From contig JAKAWX010000001.1 of assembly GCA_021816865.1 (NCBI GenBank), forward strand, positions 1 through 40,793: a DNA stretch of 40,793 bases, read 5' to 3'. Source of the DNA: Thermoplasmata archaeon (GTDB taxonomy: Archaea > Thermoplasmatota > Thermoplasmata > Lutacidiplasmatales > UBA184). Shown piece by piece: positions 1-8,683 of the stretch (positions are counted from its first letter, which is position 1; every line of letters begins with the position of its first letter). Made by a program: the position numbers and the translations under genes. Below the pieces are notes generated by a model. That model had not been told where the DNA came from, made no database searches, and worked only from the letters and a program-made list of their open reading frames with translations.

Positions 1-961
1 GCGAACCCCCTTTGGTCGGGGAGCCGGTGAAGGGGGTCATGGAGGTCACGGCCGGCCTCCCGAGGCATGCTCAGGGGTGGGTGAGGAATTTCGGGAAAGC
101 CTGGGGGAAGAATTTCGGGAACTGACAAATCCCTTGGGTTCCACCGGCTCTACGAGTTCTCGGATCGCCGAACCACGAAACGCGACGGCGAGTCCAAGGG
201 GAATCTTCACTTTGACAAGCTCTGTCCGACGGCCGGGGATGTCGATGCGGTCCGCACGTGCATGGGAGTTGCCACCGCCGTCGCCCCAAGGGCCAATGCC
301 GGGTCGTTCGGTCGCAGCTACGCGATGAAGAGCGCGAGCCGCACATGGGAGTCGGCAAAGTCGTAGACCCACGGAATCAGGTCCGAGAGCGCTAGCGGAG
401 CGCCCGGGCGGGTAGGCCCCGCCCGATCCCGCACGTCTTTTCGTTCGCGTCCCTGTTTCCGCTGCCACCTCGGGCCTATCCTGGGCCGGGGCGGGAGCCG
501 CACCGGGGTCTTCCCGACCGGCGGCCGGGCCTCCGCCGCGTAGGGGATCAACGAGAAGCCGATCTCGCCGTGGATGAGCACGTCGGCTCGTCGCCGACGG
601 GGCTCCCTATGACGGGGCCGGGAACGCTGCCTCCGGCTCTTCACCGCGACCAGGTTCTTCTCCCTCGCCGGTCGGGAGGATCGCCGATGCCGGCGGCCCC
701 GGGGAGCAGGCTCGGTAGGCGGACCTCCGGTCGTCGGGCGCCTCGAGGAGAGTTTCCGGCCGTTTTGACCCCCCTCCGGCCCACAGGAAAGGGGTCCCGC
801 TCCTCGAGGAAGCGGCCCGTCCCTCGATAGCTAGAACGCAGCTGGCGAGGGCCGCGCTCGTGGTCACCAGCCGGAAGTCCCGGGACCGACTCGGCGGCAA
901 CGTCCCGGGACCGCCCCTCGTCCCGGCCGCCGACCGCCCCCGAGGTCGCGCGGGCGCGCAC
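1..961. other. no supported gene; possible spacer or decayed region
   Basis: Short open frames occur on both strands, but none has a recognisable domain, a ribosome-binding site or a coherent protein. The leftward frame between about 46 and 290 has a short stretch of ordinary-looking composition (LVKVKIPLGLAVAF) that could be the end of a decayed gene, but I cannot name it. The stretch also holds the small tandem repeat at 84-121 and ends at the sufD promoter. Confidence 0.5.
84..121. repeat. two copies of a 12-base word, 24-base period
   Basis: The word GAATTTCGGGAA occurs at 86-97 and again at 110-121. Flanking bases are partly shared (AGGAATTT and AAGAATTT). The two copies are an exact 24 bases apart, so any frame through them repeats GEEFRE or PKF-like residues. 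It is seen directly; no function can be assigned. Confidence 0.6.
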
Positions 962-962
962 G

Positions 963-988
963 TTATAAACACACCCGAGTGTGTAAAT
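963..988 (+). promoter_or_regulatory. sufD promoter with overlapping inverted repeat
   Basis: A TATA-like TTATAAAC at 963-970 lies about 26 bases before the sufD ATG at 992, the spacing expected for a leaderless archaeal transcript. Directly after it is a perfect inverted repeat, ACACAC-CCGA-GTGTGT (969-984), followed by AAAT. The repeat lies between TATA box and start, where a bound protein would block RNA polymerase. The word GTGTGTAAAT (979-988) recurs at 7055-7064, between sufC and its divergent regulator, so it is a good operator candidate. The regulatory role is inference. Confidence 0.65.
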
Positions 989-991
989 CCA

Positions 992-2383
992 ATGGCTTCG
1001 GCCGCCTCCCGCCCCCAGGAATGGCTGACGCAAGACGAGGTCGTCGGCCTATCGAGGACGCTCGGCGATCCGCCGTCGTTCGAGGGCACCCGCCTCGAAT
1101 CGTTCCACCGGTTCCGCGAACTGCCGCTCGAACCGAACCCGCTCTACCGCGGGTACGGCTACTTCTCGAACGTTGACCTGTCGGACCTCACGCCGGCGGC
1201 GAAGGGAGATCCGGTCGAGCTCCCGCCACCGCTTCCCGCGGCCGTGCGGATCGTCCACGACGCCTCGGGAACGCGCGTCGACGTCCCGAGGGAGCTCGCC
1301 GAGCTCGGGCTTACGGCCCGGTCGCTCCGGGAGCTCTGGTCCGGCAGCGAGGAAGGAGTCACCGGGTTCTTCCGGGGAACGGAGGCCCCCACCGACCGTC
1401 TCTCCGCCCTCGCCACGACGCTGCTGAACCGCGGGTACCGGCTCGAGGTCCCGGACCGGTTCCCGGTTCCCGTGAGGGTCCAGGAGTTCGGCCTCCTGTC
1501 GAGGCCGCACGAGGCGCTCTCGGTCCGCCGGTCGATTCGTGCCGGCGCCGGGAGTCAGGTGCTCTTCACCGAGGAGGTCTTCAGCACCCCCTCGGTCCCG
1601 GAGGGTCAGCGGCTCTACGCGTCGGGCACCGACATCGACCTCGGGGCGGACGCGAAGGTCGTCTACCTCACGGTCCACGCGCCGGACCTGAGGGCGATCT
1701 CGGTATACCGCCGCCACGCGACTACGGCCGCGAACTCGCGCCTCGCCTGGCTCTGGAACGGTCTCGGAGGGTACCGCACGAAGGTGCGAAACCTCACCGA
1801 GCTCACGGGCACCGGATCGGCCGTCGACGACTTCCAGACGTTCTACGGGGCGAAGAACCAATCCTACGACAGCTCGGTCGACGTGACGCACGTCGCGACC
1901 GACACGCACGGCCAGTCGATCACGCGCGGGGTCTTCACCGACGAGGCCCGGGGGATGAGCCGCGGCCTCGTCCGCATCGAGCCGTCGGCGCGCAAGACGA
2001 TCGCGTTCGTCTCGGAGCACGCGATGCTGCTCTCGCGCGGCGCCCGCTCGGACACGATCCCAATTCTCGAGATCCTCTGCCGCGACGTGAAGGCGACCCA
2101 CTCGACGTCGGTCGCGCCGGTCGACCCCGAGAAGGTCTTCTACCTCGAGTCGCGCGGGATGGCGAGGGACGACGCGATCCGCATGATCGGCGAGGGGTTC
2201 CTCTCCTACGTGCTCGACCGCGCCCCGATCTCGGGGCTGCGCGAACTCCTCTACCCGACGCTCGCGGCGCGCTGGGAAGGCCATGAGGTCGTCTGGAAGG
2301 CGGTCCACCCGAGTCTCCCCGAGCTCACGGTCTCGGGCACCGAAGCCGCCCCCGAGTGGCGGTTCGATTCGAAACTGCGCTAG
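992..2383 (+). CDS. sufD: Fe-S cluster assembly protein SufD (SufBD family)
   Basis: This is a 463-residue SufB/SufD-family protein, the partner of SufB and SufC in the scaffold complex that builds iron-sulfur clusters in the cytoplasm. The C-terminal half carries the family's beta-helix-type sequence and ending, including YLESRGMARDDAIRMIGEGF, which parallels the SufB ending. It lacks the SufB cysteine pair, which favours SufD. The frame stays open upstream to 860, but the ATG at 992 is preferred because a TATA box sits 26 bases before it and the family similarity begins downstream. It is transcribed toward the rest of the suf genes rather than with them and has its own promoter with a candidate operator. 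It is somewhat longer than bacterial SufD. SufB paralogue is the only serious alternative. Confidence 0.88.
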   Translation: MASAASRPQEWLTQDEVVGLSRTLGDPPSFEGTRLESFHRFRELPLEPNPLYRGYGYFSNVDLSDLTPAAKGDPVELPPPLPAAVRIVHDASGTRVDVPRELAELGLTARSLRELWSGSEEGVTGFFRGTEAPTDRLSALATTLLNRGYRLEVPDRFPVPVRVQEFGLLSRPHEALSVRRSIRAGAGSQVLFTEEVFSTPSVPEGQRLYASGTDIDLGADAKVVYLTVHAPDLRAISVYRRHATTAANSRLAWLWNGLGGYRTKVRNLTELTGTGSAVDDFQTFYGAKNQSYDSSVDVTHVATDTHGQSITRGVFTDEARGMSRGLVRIEPSARKTIAFVSEHAMLLSRGARSDTIPILEILCRDVKATHSTSVAPVDPEKVFYLESRGMARDDAIRMIGEGFLSYVLDRAPISGLRELLYPTLAARWEGHEVVWKAVHPSLPELTVSGTEAAPEWRFDSKLR

Positions 2384-2692
2384 CGAGCGAGGCGTCCCGC
2401 CCCGTGGCGCGCGTCCTCGACCCCGGGAGCGTCGGTGGGGCGGTGGGCCCTCCTCGAAGCGGCCCTTCCCACGCTTCCCCCCCGCAGAACCTCCGGCGCC
2501 TCTCCGGCGAGGCGAACCTCGCGGACGCGACGCACCCCTCCGTCATCGACCTCGTGACGTCGCCCGCGGGCGTCCTTCGGGCGCCGACACGTCGGTAGAT
2601 GTCGCCACCGGCGGGACCCGAGCCGTTCGGGCCCGGCCGATGCTCGTGTCCGAGTCCGGCGGTGCGCCGACTCCCGTCGCCGGTCCCGCCGG
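2384..2692. other. convergent intergenic stretch, no gene seen
   Basis: About 310 bases lie between the ends of sufD and the doxX-like gene. Frames here are proline/arginine-rich shadows without start signals. No repeat, RNA gene or convincing terminator was seen. Confidence 0.5.
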
Positions 2693-3304
2693 CTAGGCGA
2701 TCCCGTCGGAGGGGGGTTCGGCTGCGGGCGAAACACCGGGTCCGCCGCGGTAGAACCCCTTGATCTCCGCGACGCGCGCCCACGCGGGGAACCGTCGCTC
2801 GAGGAGGGCATCGAGCGAGTAGCGCGCCCGGCCGAACGAGGCGTCGAGGATCATGAGCCCGATGAAGACCCCGGCGTAGACGATCCCCGTGCCGATGTCG
2901 GTCGACCCCGGACCGTACGGCCCGCCGAACCCTTCGGGGACCGCCCAGATGAAGAAGCTGAGGAGGGCGCCCCCGGTGTAGGCGAGCTTGCGGACGAACC
3001 CGAAGACGAGCGCGAGGCCGAGAAGGAGCTCGAGCGATCCCGTGAAGTAGACCCAGAACGCCGGGTCGGAGTTCACCTGGTTCGCCCAGAAGGCGAACCA
3101 CGGACCGAGCCAGGCCGGCTGCCCCGACCCCGAGACGCTGCCCGCGAACGAGCTTACGAACCCTGGCGCGAACTTGAGCGCGCCGTCGAGGAGCCAGATG
3201 ATGCCGAACCCGACGCGGAAGACGTCGCGCAGGCTCTTTGCGTTCCGGACGAACCAGCCGTCGAGGCGTTCCTGGGCGGCGCCGACCGTTCCCGCCGCCC
3301 GCAT
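2693..3304 (-). CDS. DoxX/DoxD-like membrane protein
   Basis: A 203-residue protein with four hydrophobic segments, near residues 30-50, 82-105, 108-130 and 135-155, in the pattern of the DoxX/DoxD family. Family members include the small subunit of archaeal thiosulfate:quinone oxidoreductase and several redox-associated membrane proteins. Recognisable pieces are the first-helix WLLDGALKF and the second-helix GSLELLLGLALVFGF. It starts 73 bases after sufB and runs the same way, so it is probably the last gene of the suf transcript. The context suggests a link to sulfur or redox handling, but the exact substrate cannot be read from sequence. The start is an ATG at 3304; no separate promoter was seen. 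Confidence 0.75.
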   Translation of the reverse strand: MRAAGTVGAAQERLDGWFVRNAKSLRDVFRVGFGIIWLLDGALKFAPGFVSSFAGSVSGSGQPAWLGPWFAFWANQVNSDPAFWVYFTGSLELLLGLALVFGFVRKLAYTGGALLSFFIWAVPEGFGGPYGPGSTDIGTGIVYAGVFIGLMILDASFGRARYSLDALLERRFPAWARVAEIKGFYRGGPGVSPAAEPPSDGIA

Positions 3305-3377
3305 GGAGAGGTTGTGGCGGAGGTCCGACCGTGGTGGCGCGCGATCCCGATACGCGGCGAGAGCTTCGGCGGAGAGC

Positions 3378-4787
3378 CTACCCGACGGCCCCCGCCATCT
3401 CGAGCTGGATCAGCCGGTTCAGCTCGAGGGCATAGTCGACGGGCAGCTCCTTCGCGAACTCGGCGAGGAATCCCATGAGGATCAGGTGGATCGCGTCGGA
3501 TTCGTTCAGGCCCCGGCTCATCAGGTAGAAGATCTGCTCTTCGCCGATCTTCCCGACGACCGCCTCGTGCGTGATCGTCGCGTCCTCCTCGTGGATCTCG
3601 TTGTACGGGTACGTGTCCGAGCGCCCCCGCTCGTCGGGAAGCAGCGCGTCGCACCGGACCGCCGCCTTCACGCCGGTCGCGCCGGGCGCCACGTGGAGGA
3701 GACCGCGGTAGCTCGTCTGGCCGCCGCGGATCGCGATCGACTTTGCGATGATCTTGCTCGAGGTGTCCGGCGCCGAATGGACCGCCTTCGCCCCGGAGTC
3801 GATGATCTGGCCCTCGCTCGCGAACGCGACGGAAAGGATGTCGGCGCGGGCCCCGCGCCCCTTGAGGTAGACCGAGGGGTACTTCATCGTCACCTTGGAC
3901 CCCATGTTCCCGTCAACCCACTCGACCAGCGCGCCTTCCTGGGCGACCGCGCGCTTGGTGACGAGGTTGTAGACGTTCTTCGACCAGTTCTGGACGGTCG
4001 TGTACCGGACCTTGGCGAACGGTTCCGCGACGACTTCGACGACCGCCGCGTGCAGCGAGTCGGTCGAGTAGATCGGGGCCGTGCATCCCTCGACGTAGTG
4101 GACCTTGGCACCCTTGTCGGCGATGATCAGCGTCCGCTCGAACTGCCCGACGTTCTTCGCGTTGATGCGGAAGTACGCCTGGAGCGGGATCCCCGCGTCG
4201 ACGCCAGGGGGGACGTACACGAAGCTGCCGCCCGACCAGACCGCGCTGTTCAGGGCCGAGAACTTGTTGTCGTTGTACGGGACGATCCGGCCGAAGTACT
4301 TGCGCACGATCTCGGGGTGCTCCTTCACCGCCGTGTCCGTATCGCAGAAGATCACGCCTTTCGCGGAGAGGTCCTCCCGGATCTTGTGGTAGACGGTGCC
4401 ACTGTCGTACTGCGCCCCCACGCCGCCAAAGTACTCGCGCTCGGCCTTCGGGATGCCGAGCTTCTCGAACGTGTTCTTGATGTCGTCGGGCAGGTCCTCC
4501 CACTTGCGCTTCGTCTCGCCTTCGAGGAGCGGGTTCGCGTAGTACGTGTAGGAGTCGAAGTCGATGTCGGAGAGGCTCGGGCCCCAGTCGGGCATCGGGC
4601 GCTCGACGAAGTGGTCATAGGCCCGAAGGCGGTATTCGAGCATCCAGTCGGGCTCGTCCTTGAAGTGGGAGATCTGCTCGACGGCGTACCGGGAGAGCCC
4701 CTTCGCGATCCGGAGGCGGTACGTCTCGGGGTTCTTGAAATCGTAGCGAGTGTAATCGAGGGGTGTGATATCTCCGGACGGTGCCAT
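3378..4787 (-). CDS. sufB: Fe-S cluster assembly scaffold SufB
   Basis: A 469-residue SufB, the scaffold subunit that accepts sulfur from SufS and assembles the cluster with SufC and SufD. The whole length matches the family: an N-terminal helical part with YRLRAYDHF near residue 53, EYFGGVGAQYDSG near 118, a central beta-helix including WSGGSFVYVPPG near 184, and a conserved end with YLMSRGLNESDAIHLI near 421. Two cysteines sit where functional SufB cysteines are expected: EGCTAP (C235) and VRCDALL (C379, the E. coli C405 region). The start is an ATG with a GAGGAG ribosome-binding site about six bases upstream and a TATA box at 4818-4826. It lies 152 bases after sufS and so can be transcribed separately as well as from the upstream sufC-sufS promoter. 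Confidence 0.96.
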   Translation of the reverse strand: MAPSGDITPLDYTRYDFKNPETYRLRIAKGLSRYAVEQISHFKDEPDWMLEYRLRAYDHFVERPMPDWGPSLSDIDFDSYTYYANPLLEGETKRKWEDLPDDIKNTFEKLGIPKAEREYFGGVGAQYDSGTVYHKIREDLSAKGVIFCDTDTAVKEHPEIVRKYFGRIVPYNDNKFSALNSAVWSGGSFVYVPPGVDAGIPLQAYFRINAKNVGQFERTLIIADKGAKVHYVEGCTAPIYSTDSLHAAVVEVVAEPFAKVRYTTVQNWSKNVYNLVTKRAVAQEGALVEWVDGNMGSKVTMKYPSVYLKGRGARADILSVAFASEGQIIDSGAKAVHSAPDTSSKIIAKSIAIRGGQTSYRGLLHVAPGATGVKAAVRCDALLPDERGRSDTYPYNEIHEEDATITHEAVVGKIGEEQIFYLMSRGLNESDAIHLILMGFLAEFAKELPVDYALELNRLIQLEMAGAVG

Positions 4788-4817
4788 GGACTCCTCGGGA
4801 ATTCCATCACCCCGGCG

Positions 4818-4826
4818 TATTTAAAT
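4818..4826 (-). promoter_or_regulatory. TATA box of sufB
   Basis: On the minus strand the sequence reads ATTTAAATA, an AT island in GC-rich surroundings, about 35 bases upstream of the sufB ATG. This predicts a leader of about ten bases containing the GAGGAG ribosome-binding site. Confidence 0.65.
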
Positions 4827-4939
4827 GAGAGGTCGCCCCGGCGGCGACACCCGGACCCGCCACGGCGGGCTCGCCACCGGGAGCGGTGCTGTCAGAGGCT
4901 TCGCTACAAACGGTTCCGGACGGCGGGGCGCGGCGTCGC

Positions 4940-6196
4940 TCACTTCGCTCGGGCCGGCGGCGCCTCGGGGGCGCCGAAGAGGCGGTCGACGTCGACCAGC
5001 GCATCCACGAAGAGGTCGATCTCGGCCTCGGTGTTGTACAGGTACGGGCTCGCGCGCGTGAGCGCGGGGACGCCCAAGCGGTCCATGAGCGGTTGGGCAC
5101 AGTGGTGGCCCGCCCGGACGCAGACGCCTTTCGCGTCGAGCAGGCTCGCGATGTCGTGCGGGTGGGCGCCTTTAAGGGCGAACGAGAGGACCGCTTCCCG
5201 CCGGGCCGGGTCGGCGGGACCGACGATCCGCAGGCGGCTGTCGAGCCGTTCCGTCGCGCGCGAGATCGCGCGCCGCAGAAGGTGGGATTCGTGGTCGTGC
5301 ATCTCCTCCCACCCGACCGCTTCCAGGTAGTCGAGCGCGGCGGAGAGCCCCACGGCGCCTCCGACGTTCGGCGTGCCGGCCTCGAACTTCGCCGGCGATT
5401 CCCGGTAGTCGACCCGGTCGAGGTGGACCTCGCGGATCATCTCGCCTCCGCCCATGTACGGCGGTAGGGCTTCGAGGAGGTCCGCCCGGCCCCAGAGCAC
5501 CCCGATCCCCATCGGGCCGAGGGTCTTGTGCCCGGAGAAGGCGAGGAAGTCCGCGCCGAGCGACGCGACGTCGATCGGCCGGTGGGGGGCCGACTGGGCC
5601 GCATCCACCACGACGAGCGCCCCGACGGCGTGCGCGCGGTCCGCGACCTCGCGCACCGGGTTCACCGTCCCGAGCACGTTCGACACGTGGGTCAGCGTCA
5701 CGACCTTCGGTCGGCGCGAGAGCAGCCGGTCGAGCTCGTCGAGCCGTAACTGCCCGTCCTCGTCGATCCCCACGAACTCGAGGTCGATGCCCACGCTCCC
5801 GCGCAAAAGGTGCCAGGGAACGATGTTCGAATGATGCTCCATCACGGTCGAGACGACGAGGTCGCCGCGGCCGAGGGTCCCCCGGCCGAGCGACGTCGCG
5901 AGCAGGTTGATCGCCTCGGTCGTGCCGCGGAGGAAGACGATCTCGGACGGGCTCGATGCGTGCAGGAACCGCGCGACGCGCGCGCGCGCCGCCTCGTAGG
6001 CGTCGGTCGCCTCGACGCTGAGCGCGTACACGCCCCGGTGGACGTTCGCGTTCGACTCCGAATAGTACCGGCTCTCCGCGGCGATCACCGACGCGGGCTT
6101 TTGGGAGGTCGCCGCAGAATCGAGGTAGACCAGCGGGCGCCCCCCGAACGTTCGGGCGAGGATGGGGAAGTCCCGTCGGATCCGCTCGACGTCCAT
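4940..6196 (-). CDS. sufS: cysteine desulfurase SufS
   Basis: A 418-residue PLP-dependent group II cysteine desulfurase that takes sulfur from L-cysteine for transfer to the SufBCD scaffold. Visible landmarks are LDSAATSQKP at residue 25, the EHHSN histidine pair (121-122), the cofactor aspartate in DAAQ (D198), the PLP lysine in SGHKT (K224) and the catalytic cysteine in RAGHHCAQP (C366). Length and motif spacing are normal for SufS/CsdA. It starts 34 bases after sufC, indicating cotranscription. No SufE or SufU partner was seen in the window, so the sulfur acceptor is either SufB directly or encoded elsewhere. Confidence 0.95.
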   Translation of the reverse strand: MDVERIRRDFPILARTFGGRPLVYLDSAATSQKPASVIAAESRYYSESNANVHRGVYALSVEATDAYEAARARVARFLHASSPSEIVFLRGTTEAINLLATSLGRGTLGRGDLVVSTVMEHHSNIVPWHLLRGSVGIDLEFVGIDEDGQLRLDELDRLLSRRPKVVTLTHVSNVLGTVNPVREVADRAHAVGALVVVDAAQSAPHRPIDVASLGADFLAFSGHKTLGPMGIGVLWGRADLLEALPPYMGGGEMIREVHLDRVDYRESPAKFEAGTPNVGGAVGLSAALDYLEAVGWEEMHDHESHLLRRAISRATERLDSRLRIVGPADPARREAVLSFALKGAHPHDIASLLDAKGVCVRAGHHCAQPLMDRLGVPALTRASPYLYNTEAEIDLFVDALVDVDRLFGAPEAPPARAK

Positions 6197-6230
6197 CGCG
6201 CCTCTTCCCCCCGGAAGGGCCCGGGAGGGT

Positions 6231-7007
6231 TTAGGTCGTCGCCTCGGGGAGGAGGCCGCGGATCGCTTCGTATCCTTTCGCTTCGAGCTCCTCCGCGAGC
6301 TCGCGGCCGCCGCTCTTCGCGATCTGACCGTCGACCATCACGTGGACCCGGTCGGGTTTCAGGAACTTGAGGATCCGTTGGTAGTGCGTGATCACGAGGA
6401 TCCCCGCATCGGGCCGGTGCAGCTTCGCCACGGTCTCGCCGACCGATCGCACGGCGTCGATATCGAGCCCCGAATCTGGCTCGTCGAGGATCGTGAACAG
6501 CGGGTGGAGCGTCGCCATCTGCAGGACCTCGACCCGCTTCTTCTCGCCGCCCGAGAACCCTTCGTTGAGCGAGCGCTTGAGGAGCGAGGTGTCCATCCCG
6601 AGGTACCCGAGGTGCGTCGCGAGCTCGCGGTCGAACTCCGCCGTGTCGGCGGTCTGCGCCGTGTGGCGTTGCATGTACGCGGTCCAGAGGAATTTCGAGA
6701 GGGAGAGCCCCGAGACCTCCTGCGGGTATTGGAACCCGAGGAAGAGACCGGCCCGCGATCGCTGGTCGACGCTGAGCTTGAGCAGGTCCGCGCCGTCGAG
6801 GAGGGCGCGGCCCCGCGTTACCTTGTATTTGGGGTGACCCATCAGGGCGTAGGCGAGCGTGCTCTTGCCCGACCCGTTCGGTCCCATCAACGCCGTGAGC
6901 TCTCCGCTTGCGAGCGAGAGGTTGACCCCTTTGAGGATCTCCTTGCCCGCGACCTCGGCGTGAAGGTCCTCGACGAGGAGCGTGTGGTGCGTCGTCGGAG
7001 CGCTCAT
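6231..7007 (-). CDS. sufC: Fe-S assembly ATPase SufC
   Basis: A 258-residue ABC-type ATPase that drives SufB/SufD conformational change during cluster assembly; it is cytoplasmic, not a transporter. Walker A is MGPNGSGKST (41-50), the Q-loop is FQYPQ near 92, the signature is FSGGEKKR (151-158), Walker B is TILDEPDSGLD (172-182) and the switch histidine is in ITHYQR (H208). The sequence EGFSGGEKKRVE is diagnostic of SufC rather than of a permease ATPase. It is first in the leftward suf transcript and is divergent from the regulator gene. The ATG at 7007 follows a TATA-like element at 7036-7046, giving a leader of only a few bases. Confidence 0.96.
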   Translation of the reverse strand: MSAPTTHHTLLVEDLHAEVAGKEILKGVNLSLASGELTALMGPNGSGKSTLAYALMGHPKYKVTRGRALLDGADLLKLSVDQRSRAGLFLGFQYPQEVSGLSLSKFLWTAYMQRHTAQTADTAEFDRELATHLGYLGMDTSLLKRSLNEGFSGGEKKRVEVLQMATLHPLFTILDEPDSGLDIDAVRSVGETVAKLHRPDAGILVITHYQRILKFLKPDRVHVMVDGQIAKSGGRELAEELEAKGYEAIRGLLPEATT

Positions 7008-7035
7008 GTGTATCGTACGAAATGGAGCCGATACC

Positions 7036-7064
7036 GTTATTTAAGCATGGCGCGGTGTGTAAAT
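7036..7064. promoter_or_regulatory. divergent sufC / sufR control region
   Basis: Between the divergent sufC and the regulator gene there is an AT-rich island in otherwise GC-rich DNA. For sufC (minus strand) it offers CTTAAATAAC at about 7036-7046, roughly 33 bases before the ATG. For the regulator (plus strand) TTATTTAAG or TGTAAATTTG could act as TATA box. The word GTGTGTAAAT at 7055-7064 is identical to the right arm and flank of the inverted repeat in the sufD promoter (979-988). This makes the region a likely binding site for the adjacent regulator; that is inference from the shared word. Confidence 0.55.
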
Positions 7065-7097
7065 TTGTACGGGGTCGCACGCGGGCCCCGCCCGAAG

Positions 7098-7745
7098 ATG
7101 ACCGTCGCCGCAGAGGAACTGCTCGAAGGGACCCGAGGACGCATCCTCGAGGAGCTCGCCTCCGCTCCCCGCACCGCACGGGACCTCTCGAAGACGCTCG
7201 GTATCCAGGAGAGCGCCGCCCGGGGGCACCTCGACCGGATGCAGGAGCGGGGTCTCGTGGTCCCGTCCTTCCGCAGGGAAGGGGTCGGTCGCCCCCGGAA
7301 GCGGTACGTGCTCACTCCGCTCGGGCAGGACCTCTTCCCGAAGCAGTACGACCGGATCCTCGACTCGGTGGTGAGCGAGCTCCTCGCGCGCGAAGGGGAA
7401 GGGTACGTGAGCGCGCTGTTCGCCGAGGCGGGCCGCCGGATGGCCCGCGAGGTCGCCGAGGAGATCCCGAAGCGCGGGAGCCTTGCCGAACGCGCCCGCG
7501 ATCTTGTCGCCGCGCTGAACCGGCTCGGCTTCCGCTGCTCGGCGACCGTCTCTCCGCAGGGCGAGGTCCGGATCACCCGGACGAACTGCGTCTTCCGGCA
7601 CAGCGCGCTCTCCCACCCCTACCTCCTCTGCGAGGTCTTCGACAAGCACCTCACCGAAACACTCCTCGGCCAGGTCGGGGTCGACCTCGAGGACTCGATC
7701 GGACGCGGAGGGATGCGGTGTACGCATCTGATCCCGCTTCGGTAA
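7098..7745 (+). CDS. sufR: SufR-like winged-helix regulator with cysteine cluster
   Basis: A 215-residue regulator of the COG2345/SufR type. Residues 12-75 form a winged helix-turn-helix (TARDLSKTLGIQESAARGHL, then the wing GRPRKRYVLT). The C-terminal domain has four cysteines, C147, C164, C178 and C208, the last three spaced as in family members that bind a metal or an Fe-S cluster. In cyanobacteria SufR binds Fe-S and represses suf; here the gene sits directly divergent from sufC, so the same role is likely but inferred. I chose the ATG at 7098; an in-frame ATG at 7047 lies within the promoter island and would add MARCVNLYGVARGPRPK, so it is less likely. It overlaps the downstream cysteine synthase by 28 bases and therefore leads that operon. 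Confidence 0.82.
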   Translation: MTVAAEELLEGTRGRILEELASAPRTARDLSKTLGIQESAARGHLDRMQERGLVVPSFRREGVGRPRKRYVLTPLGQDLFPKQYDRILDSVVSELLAREGEGYVSALFAEAGRRMAREVAEEIPKRGSLAERARDLVAALNRLGFRCSATVSPQGEVRITRTNCVFRHSALSHPYLLCEVFDKHLTETLLGQVGVDLEDSIGRGGMRCTHLIPLR

Positions 7746-8683
7746 CCGGCGGGGCACCCCTCGGTCCGAGAGAGAGGACGGGGGCTCCCCGGATCGACGA
7801 CCCGTTCGTCCGGACCGTTGGCCACACGCCGCTCGTGCCGCTTTCGCGCTTGGCGGCCGGTGGCCGTTTCGAACTCTTCGCCAAGGCGGAGTTCCTCAAC
7901 CCGACCGGCTCGGTGAAGGACCGGGCCGCGCTCGGGATCGTCCGGCGGGCGATCGAGCGCGGCGAGCTCGGAAGGGGGCGCACGCTCCTCGACGCATCGA
8001 GCGGCAACACGGCGGTCGCCTACGCGATGCTCGGGGCCCGCATCGGCTTCCCGGTCGAGATCGTCCTTCCCCGCAACGCCCATCCCGAACGCGTCGTCCG
8101 CATCCTCGGCTACGGCGCGACGATCGTCTACACGGATCCTCTCGAAGGGACCGACGGGGCCCAGCGCGAGGCGCGGCGCCTCGCCGAGTCGGAGCCCGAA
8201 CGGTACCACTACGCCGACCAGTACAACAACCCGGCGAACCCGGGGACCCACTACGCGACCACGGGCCCCGAGATCTGGCGGCAATCGGGAGGACGCGTCA
8301 CCCACTTCGTCGCGGGCGTCGGGACCGGCGGCACGATCTCGGGAACGAGCCGGTACCTGAAGGAACGCTCGCCGACGCTTCGCACCGTCGGGGTCGAGCC
8401 GGCCGGGCCGCTCCACGGCCTCGAGGGGTTGAAGCACCTCGCGACCGCGCTCCGCCCCTCGACCTACGACGAACGCCTCGTCGACGAGACCGTGCGCGTC
8501 GAGACCGAGGACGCCGAAGCGATGCGCCGCCGCCTCGCGACGGAGGAGGGACTCGCGGTCGGCTCATCCGCCGCCGCGGCCGTGGTCGCGGCGCTCCGGG
8601 TCGGCGCGGCGACGTCGGGGGCGGTCGTCGTCACGATCCTGCCGGACGGCGGCCACTCGGCGGCCGTCGGAGCGTCGGCATGA
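7718..8683 (+). CDS. cysM: cysteine synthase, CysM-like
   Basis: A 321-residue PLP-dependent fold-type II enzyme of the cysteine synthase family, which makes cysteine from an activated serine and a sulfur donor. The PLP lysine is in TGSVKDRA (K67), the substrate loop is SSGNT (94-98), and the phosphate loop is GTGGTISG (202-209). The form LDASSGNTAVAYAM resembles the CysO-dependent CysM of actinobacteria, and the neighbouring peptidase and CysO-like fusion support use of a protein thiocarboxylate as donor. The only start codon before the domain is GTG at 7718, with GGAGG five bases upstream, inside the end of the regulator gene. This implies translational coupling. The substrate (O-phosphoserine versus O-acetylserine) cannot be decided here; no serine acetyltransferase is nearby. 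Confidence 0.88.
   Translation: MYASDPASVTGGAPLGPRERTGAPRIDDPFVRTVGHTPLVPLSRLAAGGRFELFAKAEFLNPTGSVKDRAALGIVRRAIERGELGRGRTLLDASSGNTAVAYAMLGARIGFPVEIVLPRNAHPERVVRILGYGATIVYTDPLEGTDGAQREARRLAESEPERYHYADQYNNPANPGTHYATTGPEIWRQSGGRVTHFVAGVGTGGTISGTSRYLKERSPTLRTVGVEPAGPLHGLEGLKHLATALRPSTYDERLVDETVRVETEDAEAMRRRLATEEGLAVGSSAAAAVVAALRVGAATSGAVVVTILPDGGHSAAVGASA

Noticed and set aside
860-991. Earlier start for sufD
   Set aside because: The extra 44 residues are not family-like and would cover the TATA box and inverted repeat immediately before ATG 992.
3174-5330. Very long rightward open frame (718 codons) across the suf genes
   Set aside because: It is the antisense of sufB and sufS, whose full-length matches are unambiguous; its protein is Arg/Val/Asp-rich with no domain.
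7047-7097. Earlier in-frame ATG for the SufR-like regulator
   Set aside because: It lies inside the AT-rich promoter island, too close to any TATA box, and the winged helix begins well after the ATG at 7098.
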